Shown piece by piece: positions 1-8,816 of a stretch of DNA of 64,000 nt. The notes under the pieces were generated by a model. That model saw only the letters and a program-made list of their open reading frames with translations. It was not told where the DNA came from and did not search any database. Origin of the DNA: Pycnococcus provasolii (Eukaryota > Chlorophyta > Pseudoscourfieldiophyceae > Pseudoscourfieldiales); NCBI GenBank assembly GCA_049487715.1, contig CP150573.1:496001-560000 (forward strand), in the 5' to 3' direction. Both the position numbers and the translations under genes were made by a program. Positions within the stretch are counted from its first letter, which is position 1. Every line of letters starts with the position of its first letter.

Positions 1-2
1 AT

Positions 3-1979
3 CGAACGCCCGTCGGGCCGATTGGCGCGTACATCAGTGTCACCGACCCGGTGTGGGCAGCCGCGAGTATGGCATGCATCGGCCGCGGCTTCCTCTCAAG
101 CTACGTCGTGCACGATAATCACGATCGAGCGCGCCTGCTTGCGCACCTCGCTGGGACGTCGTCGTCGGCAATGCCTCCCACGATTCTTGTTGCGCGCTTT
201 GATCATGTCAAGCCGCACGCGATTACGAAGCCGTGGAAGGGCACAATCACAGTCAACAGCGTGGTAGAAATCGCTGGTGAGCATTCCACTCTTCTGCGTA
301 ATCTTCTCATCGACCATTGCCGCATCGAGCGCATCGCTCTGTTTCGCACGTTTGATGAGGGGAAGGCTGTCGTGTTTGGAAGATCCAAATCTGCGGCTGC
401 TGGGCCGGACGAGGCGTACCTCGCCGACGGGACGAGACTTCTGCTACGTGGAAAGACGGAGACGGTTATAATGTCAGGTCGAACGGGCGGTGTACCAACT
501 GCGCAGTCTCGAAAAATGCCCCCCGCCGGCTCTGCAGCAAAGACTCCAAATGCAGCGTTAAAGCAGTTGGAGGAAGAGCATGAACTCGCGCTTGCAGACG
601 CAGCGGCTGCCGAGGTGTCGCTGAAGCAGTCAACACAAGCGCTAGAGCGCGAAAAGAAGCGCGTTGCTGCAGCCCTCGAGAATCGCACGCGCGTGCGAAG
701 ACAGCTTGACGTGCTTGAGGTGGAGCGCAATGAGCGTGACCGTGTGCTTGCATTGGACGAGGCACTTCGACGTGAGCAGGAGGATGCGCCGAGCGACGAA
801 GAGGAAGGACTGTGTGTCTCCGACGCGACGAGACGACGCCACCAGCTGTGCGATGATCGGGATCGCGAACTTCAGGCTGCACAAAAGTCTCTGCAAGATG
901 CCGATGAAGCCGTCGTGAATGCACAGAGACATCTTAAGGATGCGAAGCGACGCGCGGAGGAGTGCGAGCAGGAAATTGAAGAGAGCATGTTGGAATTGGC
1001 TGCGGCAGATGCTGAGTTGGCGAACACGGAGGCGGTGTACGCGGCAGCCTCATCTGTGCTATCGGACCTTGCGAAAGCGAAGGAGAAGGCTCTCAGGCAG
1101 GCTAAGAGCCTTGCCGGCACTTCGAAGACAGCTACACGCGCAGAATTGCACATTGGCACGAATGCGTCCGCCGAGACTCGTGCCGTGGAATTGAGCCGGC
1201 AGCTGCGGATTGTTCGAAGTCGTCTTTCGGCGCTCTCCGATGAAGCTGGCGCCGGCGCTGTGCTTTCGCTGGATGCATCGGGCCGAGAGGCTGTTCGACG
1301 CCGCCTTGCGAAAAAGGCGAAGAAAAGCTCGGAGAGATTTGAGGAAGCGCGCTCGACTCTTGACGGCGCTCTAAATGTGGGACACCGCTTGAAGCAGATG
1401 CTGTCAGGCCGACGCCAGGCTCTTGAAAAGTCTATGCACATGCTTAAACAAGAGGTTGCGTATGCGTTCAACGCCATTCTTTATAATCGAGGTCACACCG
1501 GCTCGCTCGACGTTAACTTCGAAACAGGCGAGCTTGACGTGGTGGTGAAAATGAAGGGCAATGAAAATGCTGGCGCACAAGGTTACTGCGCGCAGGGCAT
1601 CGCGTCGACGAAGTCTGGTCAACCTGCGGGCGCAAAGTCGAAAAAACGTGGCAAGGAAGCTTCTTCGGGCGAGGATTTGAGGGGACTAAGCGGCGGGGAA
1701 CGCTCCTATGCAACGCTTGCATTTGTCATGGCTCTCGCTCGTGTGTCTGAGTCGCCACTGCAGATCCTCGACGAGCCGGATGTGTTCATGGATCCCGTGA
1801 CGCGCAAGGCTGCGCTTGATCTAATGCTAGCCGAGCAGCGGCGCAGCAGAACGCAGCTGATTTACGCGACACCGCACGACGTGAATCGAATGTTAGAGTC
1901 GTCGCGCAAACGGTCTGCTTCGGATGCTGCATGGCAGTGCAAGGTGCACGTGTTGGCGAAGAGAGCGAAGCAGACTTGA
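3..1979 (+). CDS. SMC6: SMC6, structural maintenance of chromosomes protein 6 (3' half, 5' end outside window)
   Basis: The frame is open from the first bases, so this is the C-terminal 658 residues of a larger protein. Residues 1-45 (GPIGAYISV, SSYVVHDNHDRARL) match the edge of the SMC6 hinge. A long Ala/Glu/Arg-rich coiled coil follows at about 160-480. The C-terminal ATPase lobe carries the ABC signature LSGGERSYA near residue 562 and Walker B with catalytic Glu (QILDEPDVFMDP) near 587. The family form of that motif is a DEFDVFMD-type sequence, so DVFMD assigns it to SMC6 rather than SMC1-4. SMC6 pairs with SMC5 and Nse proteins in the nucleus for recombinational repair and replication-fork stability. 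It converges on the Der gene, and two TGTAA signals and one AATAAA lie just past the stop. Confidence 0.92.
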   Translation, partial: RTPVGPIGAYISVTDPVWAAASMACIGRGFLSSYVVHDNHDRARLLAHLAGTSSSAMPPTILVARFDHVKPHAITKPWKGTITVNSVVEIAGEHSTLLRNLLIDHCRIERIALFRTFDEGKAVVFGRSKSAAAGPDEAYLADGTRLLLRGKTETVIMSGRTGGVPTAQSRKMPPAGSAAKTPNAALKQLEEEHELALADAAAAEVSLKQSTQALEREKKRVAAALENRTRVRRQLDVLEVERNERDRVLALDEALRREQEDAPSDEEEGLCVSDATRRRHQLCDDRDRELQAAQKSLQDADEAVVNAQRHLKDAKRRAEECEQEIEESMLELAAADAELANTEAVYAAASSVLSDLAKAKEKALRQAKSLAGTSKTATRAELHIGTNASAETRAVELSRQLRIVRSRLSALSDEAGAGAVLSLDASGREAVRRRLAKKAKKSSERFEEARSTLDGALNVGHRLKQMLSGRRQALEKSMHMLKQEVAYAFNAILYNRGHTGSLDVNFETGELDVVVKMKGNENAGAQGYCAQGIASTKSGQPAGAKSKKRGKEASSGEDLRGLSGGERSYATLAFVMALARVSESPLQILDEPDVFMDPVTRKAALDLMLAEQRRSRTQLIYATPHDVNRMLESSRKRSASDAAWQCKVHVLAKRAKQT

Positions 1980-1997
1980 AAATGTGCTGTTGCATGT

Positions 1998-2024
1998 TGT
2001 AAAGAAAATAGAATAAAACTGTAA
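1998..2024 (+). terminator. Candidate poly(A) signals of SMC6 (TGTAA, AATAAA, TGTAA)
   Basis: TGTAA occurs at 1998-2002 and 2020-2024 with AATAAA at 2012-2017 between them, 20-45 bases past the stop. UGUAA is the usual polyadenylation signal in chlorophyte algae. This is a motif match only; no transcript evidence is available. Confidence 0.45.
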
Positions 2025-2090
2025 TATTATTACATCCTGTGTTTTGTACATCTGATGCATCTGATCCACCGCCTCGCTTTTATGTTGCCT

Positions 2091-4034
2091 TCATCCTCTG
2101 TACTTGCGTCCTAGCCTAGCCACGACGCGGATGGGAACGCCGTTGAACATAAACGCGTCACGGATTGAGTTGCGAATGAAGCGTAGTTGGTGAGCCTCCA
2201 TTGCAGCTTGTCCCTTGAGAAAGGCGACGAACGACGGCGGTCTAATTCCCACCTGCGTAATGTACCGAATACGACCGACACCGGAGCCACCCCCATATCC
2301 AGAGTTGCGCACCTGCAGTCGATACAGCCAGTCGTTCAACTCTCCAGTTCCTACGCGAGTGTTCCACTTGCGATACTGCTCCGCCGCCGCGTCAAGTACG
2401 GCGCGCACGTTTTGCCCAGTGGCGGCAGAAATGGGAACGACAGGGGCACCTGACAATCCGCTTGCCTCCGTCGTGATCAGCTTTTGTATTCCCCCTTGCG
2501 CTTCCTCGACGGCGCGCTTCTTCAGGCCATCCGCCTTGTTCAATGCTATCACAACGGCTCGGCCTTCCTTCTCCGCCAGACGAATAATGCTCGCCTCGAC
2601 ATCTGACAACGTGTGACTCATGACTTGCTGCGCGGTGCGATGGTGTCCCTGTCCATAGCCTTTTTTCACCTTCGCGGAACGCGCGTCGACGACGACGATC
2701 ACGACGGACGCCATGTGAAACGCGCCCTTTGCTTGTCTCGCCGACATGGCGGCGATTTTCATCGTCGTCTGTTCTGCATTTCGTTCTTTTGACAACCACC
2801 CGCGTCGTTCGAGCGAATCCTTGATCCATCCCGCGGTGTCAGCGAGGTGCAGCTCAATACCAGTTTCTTCGTCGACGATCTTTCCCACGACTACGTCGCG
2901 TGTCAAGCCAGCCTCCGGTCCAGTCAAGCTTCTCTGTTGCTTCATGAGACGGTTCATGAGCGTGCTCTTGCCCACGTTCGGTATGCCGACAATTGCCACA
3001 CTAATTCGTTCTTGCGCCGCCGCACCCTCCTGCTCCGAATTTCGTTCTTCGTTGTCGTCAGCTTTTGATTTTTTTCGCCTGCGTCTCCCTCCAGCGCGTG
3101 CTATCACCATCTCCATCTGCGCCTCTTCGTCTCCGTCGTCGTCGTCGTCGCTTTTCAGCAGCGCGGGCACATTCTTCAGAAGTTCCGTGGCGAGGTCGAT
3201 CATTCCTTCACCCGTCGCCGCGGATATGGCGACTGGGTCGCCGAGTCCGAGAGCGTGTGACTCCGCCACTGCGTCGGTGACGTGTTCCGGTATTTCGCCG
3301 AAGTTGTTGTTCTCGCACTTGTTCATGACGGGAATAATGGGCGTGTTTATCTTTACGTTCCTGCGCACCCACGACGCCGCCTCAGCGTCTTCTCCCGAAA
3401 CGCCCGCTCTTGCGTCGAGCATGAACACGACGGCGTCACATGAAGCGAGCATGTCTTTGCATATTTCTCTCGTTCGCGCGAGCATGTGTCCTGACGGCGC
3501 CCACGGCTCGAGTCCGGCGGTATCCACGGCGGCGAACGTGATATCGCCAATATCCGCGTGTCCGTACCTGATATCTCGCGTCGTATGTGACGTCGGCGTA
3601 TTTCTGACAATCACCGCAGCTGCCGAGTTCACTCCCACGAGTCGGTTGAAGAGCATGGACTTGCCAACGTTCGGCTTCCCCAGTAGTGCGACAATGGCTG
3701 GTGTAGGGGGTGCCACACCAGGAATTGGCGCCGACGAGGATGATGCCGAAGAAGCACCATGAGAGCGAGCCAGGCGAGCACCATCACCAGGCTCATCTGG
3801 GTTTTCAGCAGACTCCAACAAGTGTGGCGGTGACGAAGAAGAGGGTGATGGAATCTCAACCAGCGGGATGGAACGACGACCACGACGACGAAATGACACA
3901 CCACCACCACCGCCATGCGAGCTACTCTTGAATGACGAAAAGGAACGAGCCATGAATGACCACACCACACCATGCACAGATATGGGTTGGACTGGGACAC
4001 TCTGGGAGAGCAAGCGCCAAGATGCGGCGGACAT
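2091..4034 (-). CDS. DER: Der/EngA double-GTPase, organellar (plastid) ribosome assembly factor
   Basis: The 647-residue protein has two tandem Era-like GTPase domains. The first P-loop GKPNVGKS is near residue 118 and the second, GIPNVGKS, near 350, with G3 DTAG in both. G4 is NKCE in the first domain and NKAD in the second. The C-terminal KH-like domain follows from about 530. Der binds 50S subunits and drives late large-subunit maturation in bacteria and organelles. NKCE in domain 1 is the form I associate with cyanobacterial and plastid Der, so a plastid location is likely. A Ser/Arg-rich extension of roughly 105 residues precedes the first G domain, as for a transit peptide. A Lys/Asp-rich insert (about 300-345) separates the two domains. 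The start is a true ATG, first in the frame. Confidence 0.95.
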   Translation of the reverse strand: MSAASWRLLSQSVPVQPISVHGVVWSFMARSFSSFKSSSHGGGGGVSFRRRGRRSIPLVEIPSPSSSSPPHLLESAENPDEPGDGARLARSHGASSASSSSAPIPGVAPPTPAIVALLGKPNVGKSMLFNRLVGVNSAAAVIVRNTPTSHTTRDIRYGHADIGDITFAAVDTAGLEPWAPSGHMLARTREICKDMLASCDAVVFMLDARAGVSGEDAEAASWVRRNVKINTPIIPVMNKCENNNFGEIPEHVTDAVAESHALGLGDPVAISAATGEGMIDLATELLKNVPALLKSDDDDDGDEEAQMEMVIARAGGRRRRKKSKADDNEERNSEQEGAAAQERISVAIVGIPNVGKSTLMNRLMKQQRSLTGPEAGLTRDVVVGKIVDEETGIELHLADTAGWIKDSLERRGWLSKERNAEQTTMKIAAMSARQAKGAFHMASVVIVVVDARSAKVKKGYGQGHHRTAQQVMSHTLSDVEASIIRLAEKEGRAVVIALNKADGLKKRAVEEAQGGIQKLITTEASGLSGAPVVPISAATGQNVRAVLDAAAEQYRKWNTRVGTGELNDWLYRLQVRNSGYGGGSGVGRIRYITQVGIRPPSFVAFLKGQAAMEAHQLRFIRNSIRDAFMFNGVPIRVVARLGRKYRG

Positions 4035-4143
4035 GGCTTGGAAAAAACAAATCGGAACGATGAATAATCCGTCGGCGGCGCCGATCCTGTTTTCTCTCTT
4101 GAGTCTTCCTCGGTTTTTGTGAGACTAACCCCGAACTAGACAA

Positions 4144-4397
4144 TGTATATATGTATTGTTGAGGTTATTATTTAGGGATACTTTATTGTTTGGTTACTAT
4201 TGTAAGGGAACCGTTGGTTGATCACGTGACCGATCACGTGATAAACCCCTATAACGGGACGCCCCGTTATAGAATTGGGCTCGACCTTTTCTCTCCCTTG
4301 TAACGACTCCATACTTTTCCTTCACCGTCTCTCTCGTCACCGCGCCTACGTTGAGTGTCCTCGAGAAGAACTACCGTCACACTTGCAAGTAAAGTAG
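4144..4397 (+). mobile_element. Possible LTR / leader of a copia-like retroelement
   Basis: This AT-richer stretch lies directly upstream of a gag-like frame. It contains two head-to-tail copies of GATCACGTGA (4220-4229, 4232-4241) and a perfect 10-bp hairpin (4249-4258 with 4263-4272, loop of four). Such features suit an LTR promoter or leader. No matching second LTR was found downstream, and the TG...CA ends and primer-binding site cannot be set with confidence. The assignment rests on position. Confidence 0.35.
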
Positions 4398-4424
4398 TTG
4401 AATAGCGCGCGCCACCAGACAACT

Positions 4425-4658
4425 ATGGCGGACGACGAAAGTAACTCCGAAGAGTACGAAGACTACGAAAGTATAACGGGGCACCTGTCCGTCGACAAAC
4501 GAGTACAGTCGCAGAGAAACGTTTCGAAGACGATATTAGAGGCACTCAACGACAAGAAATACGACGGCGGACGACGTGATTACCGAAAGTGGAGCACAGC
4601 AAGTGTCACGCACCACAAGCCTCAGAGGCTGCAGTTATTTGCAATAAATAAACCTTAG
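4425..4658 (+). pseudogene. Copia-like gag N-terminal fragment
   Basis: A 77-residue acidic frame begins at an ATG with good context. It contains LEALNDKKYDGGRRDYRKW, resembling the start of copia Gag proteins, where a short motif of the form L-x-G-x-x-Y-x-x-W precedes the capsid-like fold. It ends prematurely just after a 41-bp segment that is repeated 352 bp downstream. A full Gag is several hundred residues, so this is a truncated remnant. A chance ORF is possible; the link to Gag is strengthened by the reverse-transcriptase start about 1 kb downstream on the same strand. Confidence 0.42.
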
Positions 4659-4997
4659 AATTCAACCTTGTTACTAACTTGTTAACTACGTGTCTTAAGA
4701 CGACGTAAACAAGAAAAACCGTAGTGAAAAGACAACCACCGTGACACCCGGGAAGGGGACAACCAGGGAAGGTGAGGCAATTGCCAAAGGGGCCCCAATA
4801 AACCATCTGTCCTTAGATCCATTTGGATCAGGTTCGTCCGTGGGGACCCATCACCTCCTGTAACCCTAACCCTAACCCACCTCTCCAGACTCCCCCACAC
4901 CTTTAAACCCCAACACTCCATACCAAACCCCGATACCATACCAAACCCCGACAGCTGTCACGCACCACAAGCCTTAGAGGCTGCAGTTATTTGCAAT
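4605..4997 (+). repeat. 41-bp direct repeat flanking a telomere-repeat-bearing insert
   Basis: Positions 4605-4645 and 4957-4997 are identical except for one C/T difference. The roughly 310 bp between them includes three TAACCC units at 4861-4878 and two copies of a 15-17 bp unit at 4919-4951. The first copy lies in the gag-like frame, so the insert interrupts or duplicates retroelement sequence. Confidence 0.85.
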
Positions 4998-5011
4998 CCC
5001 CTCCTCGCTGT

Positions 5012-5400
5012 TCATGCAGTAGGACCTGCTGCGACTCCTGTACCACCTCCAGCTCCTGCACCACCTCCAGCTCCTGCACCACCTGCTGCATGATCAGCGA
5101 CAATAGGTTGCAGCCGGTGCGATAACCTAAACCAACCTACCTCAGACTCCATGTCGACGCGCACCATCATGTCATAACTGATAGGCGGCTTAGCCTCCAC
5201 TCCTGTCATCCTGCATGACTCGCAAATCCACACGCCTCCTTCAGGCAACCGCGTAACCTTCGGCACATGACATGTCGCGTGCCACGCTAGCCCACATCCG
5301 CTGCACACCAGCAAGCTAACCGCGTCGGTGCTCTCGCCACACACCAACCCCGAACTGAGGATATTTGTTAAGGAGGATCTTTGTGGGGATTCGGCGTGAG
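5012..5400 (-). pseudogene. PHD-finger fragment with Ala/Gly-rich tail inside retroelement debris
   Basis: On the minus strand a frame that stays open over 5012-5851 encodes, in its last 110 residues or so, a PHD-type zinc finger: CSGCGLAWHATC, then VWICESC about 20 residues on. That supplies Cys-x2-Cys, His-x2-Cys and Trp-x-Cys-x2-Cys. The first Cys pair is reduced to a single CGES. PHD fingers read histone H3 tails. The tail is a low-complexity AG/GT run made by an 18-bp repeat of CTCCTGCACCACCTCCAG type. Upstream of the finger the frame overlaps the copia RT piece on the other strand and is probably not coding there. It may be part of a retroelement protein or a captured host exon. Confidence 0.5.
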
Positions 5401-5414
5401 CCAATCCGGTCGAC

Positions 5415-5876
5415 ATGGACATTGATAAGGTCGCGACTGCATTGATCACATCTGAGCGCGCACTCATGACGCCGGAGAAGAACTGCGACACCAACCCGAT
5501 CCTTACATACGAGAACCGAGATAATATATTCATTCCTGCTAACAGCAAGGAACTGCAGCGGATGAAACCTGGTCCACTGAAGAGTTTATTTCTCAAAGCA
5601 TACGCCGTGGAAAAAGGGAACCTCGAAAGCCAAGTAGTATACACTCTGATGGAGCTACCTGCTGGCACTCGGACGATACGCTCGCGCGCCGTTTTCGATC
5701 TTAAGTGGGATCCGATAACTGGCCTACTCGATAAGGCAAAATGCCGCAAGAAGTACGTACATGCGACGAAGAGCGCGCGCGCCGGGTTCCTGAAAGTCGC
5801 GCTAATCCGCAGGGTATGTGACCGCCTGGCTGGCTTGGGCATCGGGCTCATCGCTGACAGCGACTTCGGAGGATAG
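5415..5876 (+). pseudogene. Copia-type reverse transcriptase, N-terminal fragment
   Basis: The 153-residue frame starts with MDIDK and holds the segment that opens the copia RVT_2 domain: EKGNLESQ, then MELPAGTRTIRSR, VFDLKWDP and LLDKAKCRK. This parallels the family pattern of W-x-L-V-x-L-P-x-G at the start, then WVFK-x-K and KAR. The frame departs from the family pattern right after KCRK and ends at 5876. No YxDD catalytic box, integrase or RNase H is present nearby, so the element is a dead fragment. With the gag-like piece at 4425 it marks one decayed copia insertion, with the PHD piece antisense between them. Confidence 0.62.
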
Positions 5877-6165
5877 GATACGCTACTGTGCAGTCACCGC
5901 CTTGAATCACGGTGTGTACCCGGGCACGGAGTCACGGGCCCGCAAGATTTCTCCGGGACGAAGATCCGGCTCCGGCTCAGGGCCCCGCCAGCCCGCCGGC
6001 CCCCGCTTCCCTCCCCACTCCAGGTCGGTCGATCTTTTTCTCCGCCGGCTGGCGCAATCATTCTTGTTTTTTTTTTGCAAATCAAGTGCGTCCGATCGAT
6101 GGGAGCCTCCGGAGGCCATAATAAGACCTCCCTCCCTCCTAGCTAGCTCGTGAGTAAAAGGCCAC
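5877..6165. other. Spacer upstream of the GT29 gene
   Basis: I see no gene here. It includes a C/G-rich run (5960-6020) and a T9-10 tract near 6067, and it supplies the 5' leader of the gene starting at 6166. Confidence 0.5.
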
Positions 6166-7392
6166 ATGGTTCGCAGTGTTCGCCGTGTTCGCGGCCTTGG
6201 CCTTGGCCTTAGGTTTGGTTCGCGGTTGAAAACATGTCTGCTTGTGGTGTATGTGTTTCTTGCTTCTTCTTCTTGGTGCTTTGTCGTGTTTGCGTCACTC
6301 ACGCCGTTCTCCAAGTCGTCTGTGGGTGTTCGTCACTCCAGTGGTGGTGATAAGAACCCATGCCCCCTCCTCACATTCGGAGCGGCGTGTTTAAAACCTG
6401 TCCCGCAAGTTGAAACGCCTGATGGGAAGTGGTGCGTCACGCCAATTCAAAGCATACAACCCAAGCTGTTTGCCGCGGTGGCGCGCTTCGGCGAAGAAAT
6501 GCAAGAGGGGACGGACATCAACGGCGGTGCCTTTGGCAAACACCTCGCAGCTCTGGGAGAGAACCAAAACATCCTGAAAAGCAAAAAAGACCTCGCGCAC
6601 TTTCTGCTACACAGACGCAACTTGCCAGCGATCGCTGTTTACGAAGCTCAACAAGGTTTAGCTGGCACGCTCAGGAGGGCGATCAGCAACAACGCGCTCC
6701 CTGCCGTTGACCTGCCACAGCTTATCGGGCCTGGGCGTACGTGCGCAGTTGTTGGAAGCTCTTCATCGTTGAAGAACGGTAACGCGGGCTCAGTGATTGA
6801 CTTTCACGACGTGATTTTCCGATTCAACCGCGCACCCACGTATGGCTTCGAACGCGACGTTGGCTCGCGCACGTCGATTCGCATTCAAAATCCCGAACGA
6901 TTTGGTTGGGGTGAAGGGCGCGGTGACGGCGACGATGGACAAGAGCTGTGCTTGGCGAAAGGAATGCTCAGCCTGACGCGAAGTGGGACACGCTGCAAGG
7001 TGGCTGCCCTGTCCCCGCAGTTCGTCACGTACTCGAGGCTGTTCTGGGCCATGGAGCCGGTGCCCAAGAATCTCGAAGCTAGCGTCCCGGCGCACAATGG
7101 CCTCCGCCGTCTTAAGTTCTCGACCGGCTTTCTGGGCGTCGTGCTTGCGCTTCACTTGTGTTCGAACGTCACGGTATTTGGCTTTTCCACCGGTGTCAGC
7201 AACAAAAAGCAAAAAGCGAGACAAGTGAAAGGCAAGAAGAAAATGGGCCACCAACCAAAGGGTAGCGGCCACTACTACAACAAGGCGTTGACGCGCGGAA
7301 CGGTTCCCTACAAGGCGCGACACGCGTGGGACGTCGAGCGCGCGTGTTTGATGCGCCTCGATGATAATCTCGACGGTGTCAATGTCGTATAG
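6166..7392 (+). CDS. GT29 sialyltransferase-like glycosyltransferase, type II Golgi membrane protein
   Basis: The 408-residue protein has a basic N-terminus and one signal anchor (about 23-45), then a lumenal catalytic domain. Sialyl motif L starts near residue 191 (CAVVGSSSSL, FRFNRAP, GSRTSIRI). Motif S is near 319-341 (STGFLGVVLALHLC, VFGFS). A VS-type His...Glu pair (HAWDVE) lies near 386. GT29 enzymes transfer sialic acid or related ulosonic acids from CMP-sugars to glycans. Algal members are known, and their donor may be another nonulosonic acid such as Kdo or Kdn. The length fits the family. Substrate cannot be told from sequence. The ATG at 6166 is the first in frame and directly precedes the anchor. 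Confidence 0.92.
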   Translation: MVRSVRRVRGLGLGLRFGSRLKTCLLVVYVFLASSSWCFVVFASLTPFSKSSVGVRHSSGGDKNPCPLLTFGAACLKPVPQVETPDGKWCVTPIQSIQPKLFAAVARFGEEMQEGTDINGGAFGKHLAALGENQNILKSKKDLAHFLLHRRNLPAIAVYEAQQGLAGTLRRAISNNALPAVDLPQLIGPGRTCAVVGSSSSLKNGNAGSVIDFHDVIFRFNRAPTYGFERDVGSRTSIRIQNPERFGWGEGRGDGDDGQELCLAKGMLSLTRSGTRCKVAALSPQFVTYSRLFWAMEPVPKNLEASVPAHNGLRRLKFSTGFLGVVLALHLCSNVTVFGFSTGVSNKKQKARQVKGKKKMGHQPKGSGHYYNKALTRGTVPYKARHAWDVERACLMRLDDNLDGVNVV

Positions 7393-7560
7393 TTGTGCAA
7401 CTGTTATTACATTTGTATTTGTATGTACCACTTGTAGCTCTAGTGTTTGAACTGAATTTTACCACTGCGTGCGCGTGCGTGTGCTAGGTGTGCGTGTGTG
7501 TGTGCTATAGGTGTGTGTTGCGCGTGCTGCGTGTGCTTCGTGCTGCCCCTAAAAAGTATG

Positions 7561-7576
7561 ATTAGGGTTAGGGTTC
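7561..7576 (+). repeat. Short telomere-type repeat (TTAGGG x2)
   Basis: Two TTAGGG units lie between the GT29 and DUF1365 genes, after a GT-rich stretch (about 7470-7550). Confidence 0.7.
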
Positions 7577-7640
7577 CCGATTTGGATTGTTCAATTTTTT
7601 TGATTCCGACCCTCGCAATCCGCGGAGATAGTGCTCACTT

Positions 7641-8756
7641 ATGGCGCCGCCGCCGCCATCGCCGCCATCGCGCTGCTTGACGCGCTCAGCATGGCTTAAC
7701 ATGTACGGTCCTGTGGTGCTACCAGTGGTTTTCCTCTTGTCTTTGGTTTATTCCTTTCTTTTGAACTCGCTGTGTCTTCTGGGGTCACTCCTGGTCTCTC
7801 TGGTTGGAGTGGGTTGGAGGAAATGCGTCAACTTCAGCTTCACATCTGCTTCTCGGCAAAACTCGCCACAAGTTGTAGGGTGGTGTGCCGCGCTTCACTA
7901 CATCTGCCGAGTCAGGCACTGGAGACACGCGCCAGTCAGCGACTCGCTCGACTACGTGGCGCGATGGACGGTTGTGGACTTGCGCGCACCACCCAAGTGG
8001 TGGAGAAGAAGACGAGTGGGCACACTATCACACGAAGGCGCCGTCGCGTTCGTGAGAGGGGCTGTGCACGACAACGCGCGCGTTCTCCTGCTTTGCCAGC
8101 CAAAGGCGGCTGGGTATGCGCAAAATCCCATCGTCGTGTACTACCTGTTTGACGAAGATGATAGACTGGCCACGTGCATAGCGGAGGTAACCAACACGCC
8201 TTGGGGTGACGCGGTTCTCTTCCAGTTCGACCCAAACGGCGACGCCTTGCCGAACAAGCCACTGCACGTCTCGCCGTTCACTCCCATGCAAGCGAGCTGG
8301 ACACTTCGCACGCGCATATCGCCGTCCAAACTATTCGTGCACGTGACCGTCGTCGAGCATGGCGCGAAATCGCCGCTGCTCACGGCGTGCCTCGAGGGCG
8401 ACGTGGATGCCCAATTTCCCCAAGTGCCAAATGAGAGCCTACCGCATCTCGCGATGTTTGCTCGCTATGCGTACGCACCACAGCGTATCGCGTTGTGGAT
8501 CTACGCTCACGCCGTGCACCTTGTGGTCCGCAAGAGCCTGCGTCCATTCGACGCACCGGCCATCGCACGCACTCTCACGTCTGTTGGTGGAACGCCATGC
8601 CCGCTGATGCCAAGAGCATCTTCACCGCATCTCGTGGCGAGCGTGATTTGCAAAGATAGTGAAGTAAAGGGACGGTCGAAAGAATCACTCGCTCGTCCCA
8701 TGGCGTGGTCGGTGGCTAACAGCTATCCGTGGGATCATGCACATCGCTCTCAATGA
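7641..8756 (+). CDS. DUF1365 family protein, membrane-anchored
   Basis: This 371-residue protein has one or two hydrophobic segments at about 22-55 and then a DUF1365 domain (about 85-290). Family hallmarks visible are RHWRHAPVSDSLDY near the start, NPIVVYYLFD (the NPxSFYY-like strand), an AEVTNTPWG loop, KPLHVSPFTPM and PSKLFVHV. DUF1365 proteins are widespread in bacteria, algae and plants and in bacteria often sit beside cyclopropane-fatty-acid synthases. Their biochemical role is not established. It follows the GT29 gene on the same strand by about 250 bp but nothing ties them functionally. The chosen ATG (7641) precedes a Pro-rich stretch. Confidence 0.84.
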   Translation: MAPPPPSPPSRCLTRSAWLNMYGPVVLPVVFLLSLVYSFLLNSLCLLGSLLVSLVGVGWRKCVNFSFTSASRQNSPQVVGWCAALHYICRVRHWRHAPVSDSLDYVARWTVVDLRAPPKWWRRRRVGTLSHEGAVAFVRGAVHDNARVLLLCQPKAAGYAQNPIVVYYLFDEDDRLATCIAEVTNTPWGDAVLFQFDPNGDALPNKPLHVSPFTPMQASWTLRTRISPSKLFVHVTVVEHGAKSPLLTACLEGDVDAQFPQVPNESLPHLAMFARYAYAPQRIALWIYAHAVHLVVRKSLRPFDAPAIARTLTSVGGTPCPLMPRASSPHLVASVICKDSEVKGRSKESLARPMAWSVANSYPWDHAHRSQ

Positions 8757-8816
8757 TACCGTAACTTACTGTATATTTTGTTGTTACATTTGTAAGAAAG
8801 ACGATCATGCACTCAC

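Noticed and set aside
2746-3762. 338-codon plus-strand frame opposite Der
   Set aside because: It is antisense to a certain GTPase gene and its Ser/Thr/Pro composition follows from the codon bias on the other strand.
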